This document shows positions 61,557 through 64,000 of a stretch of 64,000 nucleotides of DNA, piece by piece. The translations under genes were made by a program, and so were the position numbers. Location of the stretch: positions 62,001 to 126,000 of the forward strand of contig CAJTFL010000010.1 of NCBI GenBank assembly GCA_910575565.1, written 5' to 3'. Position 1 is the first letter of the stretch; each line of letters starts with the position of its first letter. The DNA is from Lachnospiraceae bacterium (GTDB lineage: Bacteria > Bacillota > Clostridia > Lachnospirales > Lachnospiraceae). Under the pieces are notes generated by a model. The model made no database searches and was not told the origin of the DNA. It saw only the letters and a program-made list of their open reading frames with translations.

Positions 61557-62279
61557 ATGAAAAGAAAAAAAGCTTTGTGTAAGGCAGGCTCCCTATTGTG
61601 TGCGGTAAGCCTGCTGGCAGGGGTGGCGGCGTTTCCAACCCTTGGGGCGGAAACCTTTGATCCGGCTTATTACGCGGCGGCAAATCCGGATGTGGCGGCG
61701 GCTGTGGGAACGGATGGCCAGGCGCTGTTAAACCATTATCTGCTTTACGGGATGAACGAGGGACGAATTCCTTATGAGGGAGCCGCGCCCGGGGCAGCCC
61801 TGGAAGATTTGGATGGAGCCGTAGCTGCCGCTTCCGGCGGCATCGTGCCGGTGAACCAGCTGGCGAACCTGGCAAGCATCCGCAAGAGGATGACGGATGC
61901 GGAACTGCTGCAGGCGTATAACGTTGCGGTGCAGATTGTGACGCCTTATATCGGCCAGAGCAGGGAGGATCAGCTTTATGGGATTGCGGCGGCTATCCGG
62001 GAAATATGCGACAATGGTCTGGCGTACTCCATGTCCGCTTCCCATTACAATGATCCTTACGGGTATTTTATCCTGGGATCGGCTTCCTGCGCCGGGTGCA
62101 CCAGGGCTACGGGGATGTGCTTAAATATTCTGGGCATTCCTTATGAGCACGTCAATGAAAACCAGTACTCCCATCAGTGGTGCAGGGTGAATGTAAACGG
62201 GACGTATTGGATCTGCGATGCCTTCGGCCTTTACTGCGGGCCAGAGCCGGCGCCGTATCAGCATCCGTATTTGCATTAA
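61557..62279 (+). CDS. Secreted transglutaminase-like cysteine protein
   Basis: 240 aa from ATG 61557 (AAGGGGG 7 nt upstream; TTG and ATG just before it are alternatives). A signal peptide (residues 1-31, AVSLLAGVAAFPTLGAE) precedes a Tyr/Asn-rich module, FDPAYYAAANPDVAAAVG...LLNHYLLYGMNEGR, that recurs in extracellular Lachnospiraceae proteins. The C-terminal domain is transglutaminase/protease-like: nucleophile Cys in SASCAGCTRATGMCLNILGI, His in HQWCRVNVNG and Asp in YWICDAFG, the usual C-H-D triad. It is cross-linking or peptidase active on the cell surface; substrate unknown. There is a strong promoter upstream and a strong terminator after it, so it is a single-gene unit. Confidence 0.86.
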   Translation: MKRKKALCKAGSLLCAVSLLAGVAAFPTLGAETFDPAYYAAANPDVAAAVGTDGQALLNHYLLYGMNEGRIPYEGAAPGAALEDLDGAVAAASGGIVPVNQLANLASIRKRMTDAELLQAYNVAVQIVTPYIGQSREDQLYGIAAAIREICDNGLAYSMSASHYNDPYGYFILGSASCAGCTRATGMCLNILGIPYEHVNENQYSHQWCRVNVNGTYWICDAFGLYCGPEPAPYQHPYLH

Positions 62280-62349
62280 TTGTTTAGGTAGTGGCGCGGC
62301 TGTACGGACGGCAGGTTTTGGAAAAGATTAATAAAGCATTTGTAACAAA

Positions 62350-62392
62350 AGACGGTATAGACCTTGTAATCGGGTCTATACCGTCTAATTTA
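62350..62392. terminator. Strong bidirectional hairpin terminator
   Basis: GACGGTATAGACC (62351-62363) with GGTCTATACCGTC (62373-62385), perfect, followed by TAATTTATT; preceded by A residues for the opposite direction. Confidence 0.8.
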
Positions 62393-62416
62393 TTGCCGCG
62401 AGGGTCATGTATGCGC

Positions 62417-62737
62417 TCAATCATCCTCTATCCGCATGGAGGTGATTACCGACAGCAGGATTTGCAGCTGTTCTTCGGTCAGCTTGGGGAGGAGGGAGAT
62501 GATCCTTAAGGCGGTCAGGGACAGCTCAGGGGTTTCTTTGTCGAAAAATTGGCTTAAGGAAATCCCAAAGTAGTCGCAGATGGCGGACAGGGTATCTATG
62601 GAGGGATTCATTATGCCTGAGGATATTTTATTGATGTAGCTGTTGCATTTGCCGATGTTTTTGCCAAGGGTGTATTCGGAAATATTTTTTTCCATGCGGA
62701 GTGAGGTAATGCGTTCGCCGATGTAGTTTTTCTTCAT
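62417..62737 (-). CDS. XRE-family helix-turn-helix regulator
   Basis: 106 aa. The N-terminal helix-turn-helix is MKKNYIGERITSLRMEKNIS, then EYTLGKNIGKCNSYINKISSG and NPSIDTLSAICDYFGISLSQFF, which is the classic cro/CI-type DNA-binding domain with one long recognition helix. The remaining 40 residues (LTALRIISLLPKLTEEQLQILLSVI) look like a dimerisation helix pair. The gene stands alone between two terminators or gaps. The target genes are not evident; the neighbouring 440-bp intergenic region could contain its binding site. Confidence 0.86.
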   Translation of the reverse strand: MKKNYIGERITSLRMEKNISEYTLGKNIGKCNSYINKISSGIMNPSIDTLSAICDYFGISLSQFFDKETPELSLTALRIISLLPKLTEEQLQILLSVITSMRIEDD

Positions 62738-63177
62738 ATCCTGTATGCCGCCCTCCTGTAAATGCTTTCTGGAAATATGTTATATCTCTTTGGAACGGGA
62801 TTTGCGCGATTTACAATCGTCATCCGTATTTAGTATAAGGGCAGACCGGAAAGGAATATTCTATTTAAAATCTCTTATTTGACATAAAACATACCTTATA
62901 AATCGCTATATGGCTGTGCCTGGCTTTTCGGCAGCCATGCCGCTGCACTATGTGTGCGGACAGCAAAAAATTATCTGCCATCCCTGGCGGCAGGAAATGG
63001 GGGCGCATTGGAGGTGGATTAAGGAGCAGTTTGCAAGAAAAATGATTTACATCGGATTATATTTTTAATATAATGGTAGGTAGCGGCAGGACGGGCGTGA
63101 AAGCCATTTTCTGCCAGATGCGATGTATCGGCAAGGAGAATAAAAAGCTGCAGGCAGCAGATAGTACGGGGGAAAAT
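62738..63177. other. 440-bp intergenic region upstream of the FtsA-like gene
   Basis: No gene seen. It contains a TTGACA at 62879 without a properly spaced -10, several small stem-loops (for example GGCTTTTCGGCAGCC around 62927) and, near its right end, the promoter annotated at 63046. Confidence 0.5.
63046..63074 (+). promoter_or_regulatory. Sigma-A promoter of the FtsA-like gene
   Basis: TTTACA (63046-63051), exactly 17 bp, TATAAT (63069-63074); start codon about 100 bp on. Confidence 0.8.
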
Positions 63178-64000
63178 ATGGCCAGAGGACAAGGAAAGAG
63201 AATTCAGGTTCAGGCAAGGGCGAAGGTTCAGGCGAAAACAGCGATGAAGGCCCAGGCGAATAATGTTGTATTTTCATTGGATATCGGAACCAGAAGCATT
63301 ATCGGGATGGTAGGGATCGTTGAAGACGGCAAGGTGAAAATTATCGCGGTGGAAAAGGAGGAGCACGCGGAACGGGCGATGATGGACGGGCAGATTGAAA
63401 ACATCGAGAAGGTGTCCGTTCTTGCCGAGAAGGTGAAGAAACGCCTGGAGGATAAGGCGCGCGTCCAGCTGTCTAGGGTGTGCGTGGCCGCGGCGGGACG
63501 AGCCTTAAAAACCAAACGGGCCGAATTTGAGCTGGAGCTCCCGGGAACCCAGCTGATTGATGATGAGATTATCAGCAGGCTGGAGGCCGGGGCCATCAGC
63601 AGGGCGGAGGAAGCCTTTGACGCGGAGAATGAGGCTCAGGAGGATTTCAGGCGGTTTTACCTGGTAGGTTATACCGTATGCCAGTATTTCCTGGATCAAT
63701 ATATGATCTCCAACTTAAAGGATCACCGGGGGCGGCAGCTGAAGGTGGATTTGATTGCTACCTTCCTTCCCAGCGAGGTTGTGGAAAGTTTGTATACCAC
63801 CATGCATAAGATTGGCCTTGAGGTAGCCAGCCTGACCTTGGAGCCTATTGCCGCCATCAATGCGGCGATCCCGGAGAATATCCGGCTGCTGAATTTGGTG
63901 ATGGTGGATATCGGCGCGGGGACTTCGGATATTGCGGCTTGCACCAGCGGCAGCGTTACCGGGTATACTATGGCGACCATGGCAGGGGATGAGATTACCG
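63178..64000 (+). CDS. FtsA/PilM-like actin-fold ATPase (3' end outside window)
   Basis: 274 codons are visible before the window ends, all open. ATG 63178 is followed by a basic, Gln/Ala-rich leader (about 35 residues, repeated Q-A-R/K units) before the fold proper. The actin/Hsp70-type ATPase core starts VFSLDIGTRSIIGMVG (phosphate 1 loop), then a region with ALKTKRAEFELELP and LIDDEIISRLEAGAI, and VMVDIGAGTSDIA (phosphate 2 loop), as in FtsA and PilM/EutJ-like proteins. FtsA proper anchors FtsZ at the division site, but Lachnospiraceae often carry additional FtsA-domain proteins, so which type this is cannot be decided without the C-terminus. The start is well supported by GGGGGAA and a consensus promoter. 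Confidence 0.82.
   Translation, partial: MARGQGKRIQVQARAKVQAKTAMKAQANNVVFSLDIGTRSIIGMVGIVEDGKVKIIAVEKEEHAERAMMDGQIENIEKVSVLAEKVKKRLEDKARVQLSRVCVAAAGRALKTKRAEFELELPGTQLIDDEIISRLEAGAISRAEEAFDAENEAQEDFRRFYLVGYTVCQYFLDQYMISNLKDHRGRQLKVDLIATFLPSEVVESLYTTMHKIGLEVASLTLEPIAAINAAIPENIRLLNLVMVDIGAGTSDIAACTSGSVTGYTMATMAGDEIT

Noticed and set aside
62879..62905. TTGACA at 62879 as a promoter
   Set aside because: No -10 at 16-18 bp; the nearest candidates are 12 or 20 bp away. The TTTACA/TATAAT pair at 63046-63074 is far better.
1..64000. tRNA, rRNA or CRISPR loci
   Set aside because: No cloverleaf with a GTTCRANNC-type T arm, no conserved rRNA stretches and no regularly spaced repeats were seen on reading either strand.

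Overview
The window looks like a chromosomal segment of a gut-type Lachnospiraceae (Clostridia, cluster XIVa-like) bacterium. This rests on protein style (YesM/YesN two-component pair, LplB/YtcP-type sugar permeases, GH94 cellobiose phosphorylase, Rex, alr next to mazF, YebC, an FtsA-like ATPase), strong AGGAGG ribosome binding sites, sigma-A promoters and moderate G+C. I cannot name the genus from sequence alone. No tRNA, rRNA or CRISPR array was seen.

Layout. 1-2.7 kb: the 3' end of a secreted YDG/cell-wall-binding surface protein, a 166-bp palindromic repeat and a glycosyltransferase. 2.9-10.3 kb: a collagen-like, BclA-style surface (probably exosporium) gene split into two halves by an AT-richer 6.05-kb insertion. 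The insertion carries a truncated Schlafen/AlbA_2-type gene, a PD-(D/E)XK (Rpn-like) nuclease, a DUF1703-type AAA ATPase/nuclease, a small DUF6870-like protein and a large serine recombinase, and is bounded by 20-bp inverted ends (19/20 identical). 10.5-11.0 kb: a MerR regulator.

11.2-45.7 kb holds a large carbohydrate locus. It has a YesN response regulator, a 2044-aa modular GH5 endoglucanase translationally coupled to a cell-wall-binding-repeat protein, a YesM histidine kinase, two ABC permeases, a lipoprotein solute-binding protein, GH42 beta-galactosidase, convergent GH94 cellobiose phosphorylase, and further on GH29 alpha-fucosidase, GH31 alpha-xylosidase (YicI type) and GH3 beta-glucosidase. 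Together these activities match depolymerisation, import and intracellular side-chain trimming of (fucogalacto)xyloglucan, with phosphorolysis of the cello-backbone; the substrate is inferred, not shown. The locus is interrupted by a cell-surface block (O-antigen-ligase-like membrane protein, membrane-anchored amidase, 1435-aa LPKTG adhesin), a broken YefM/RelE toxin-antitoxin pair and an island of repeats.

45.8-64 kb is mostly housekeeping: purA, an ABC-F ATPase with a coupled small membrane protein, rex, a second long palindromic repeat (167 bp), nnr, alr, mazF, a CNNM/CorC-type transporter behind a structured leader, a MATE exporter, yebC, a hemerythrin/CheX-like fusion with a chemoreceptor, a secreted transglutaminase-like protein, an XRE regulator and the start of an FtsA-like gene running off the window.

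The most notable items are the recombinase element inside the collagen-like gene, the modular GH5/coupled cell-wall protein, the shared 47-bp upstream box of the GH29 and GH31 genes, the long palindromic intergenic elements, and the hemerythrin-CheX-like fusion.
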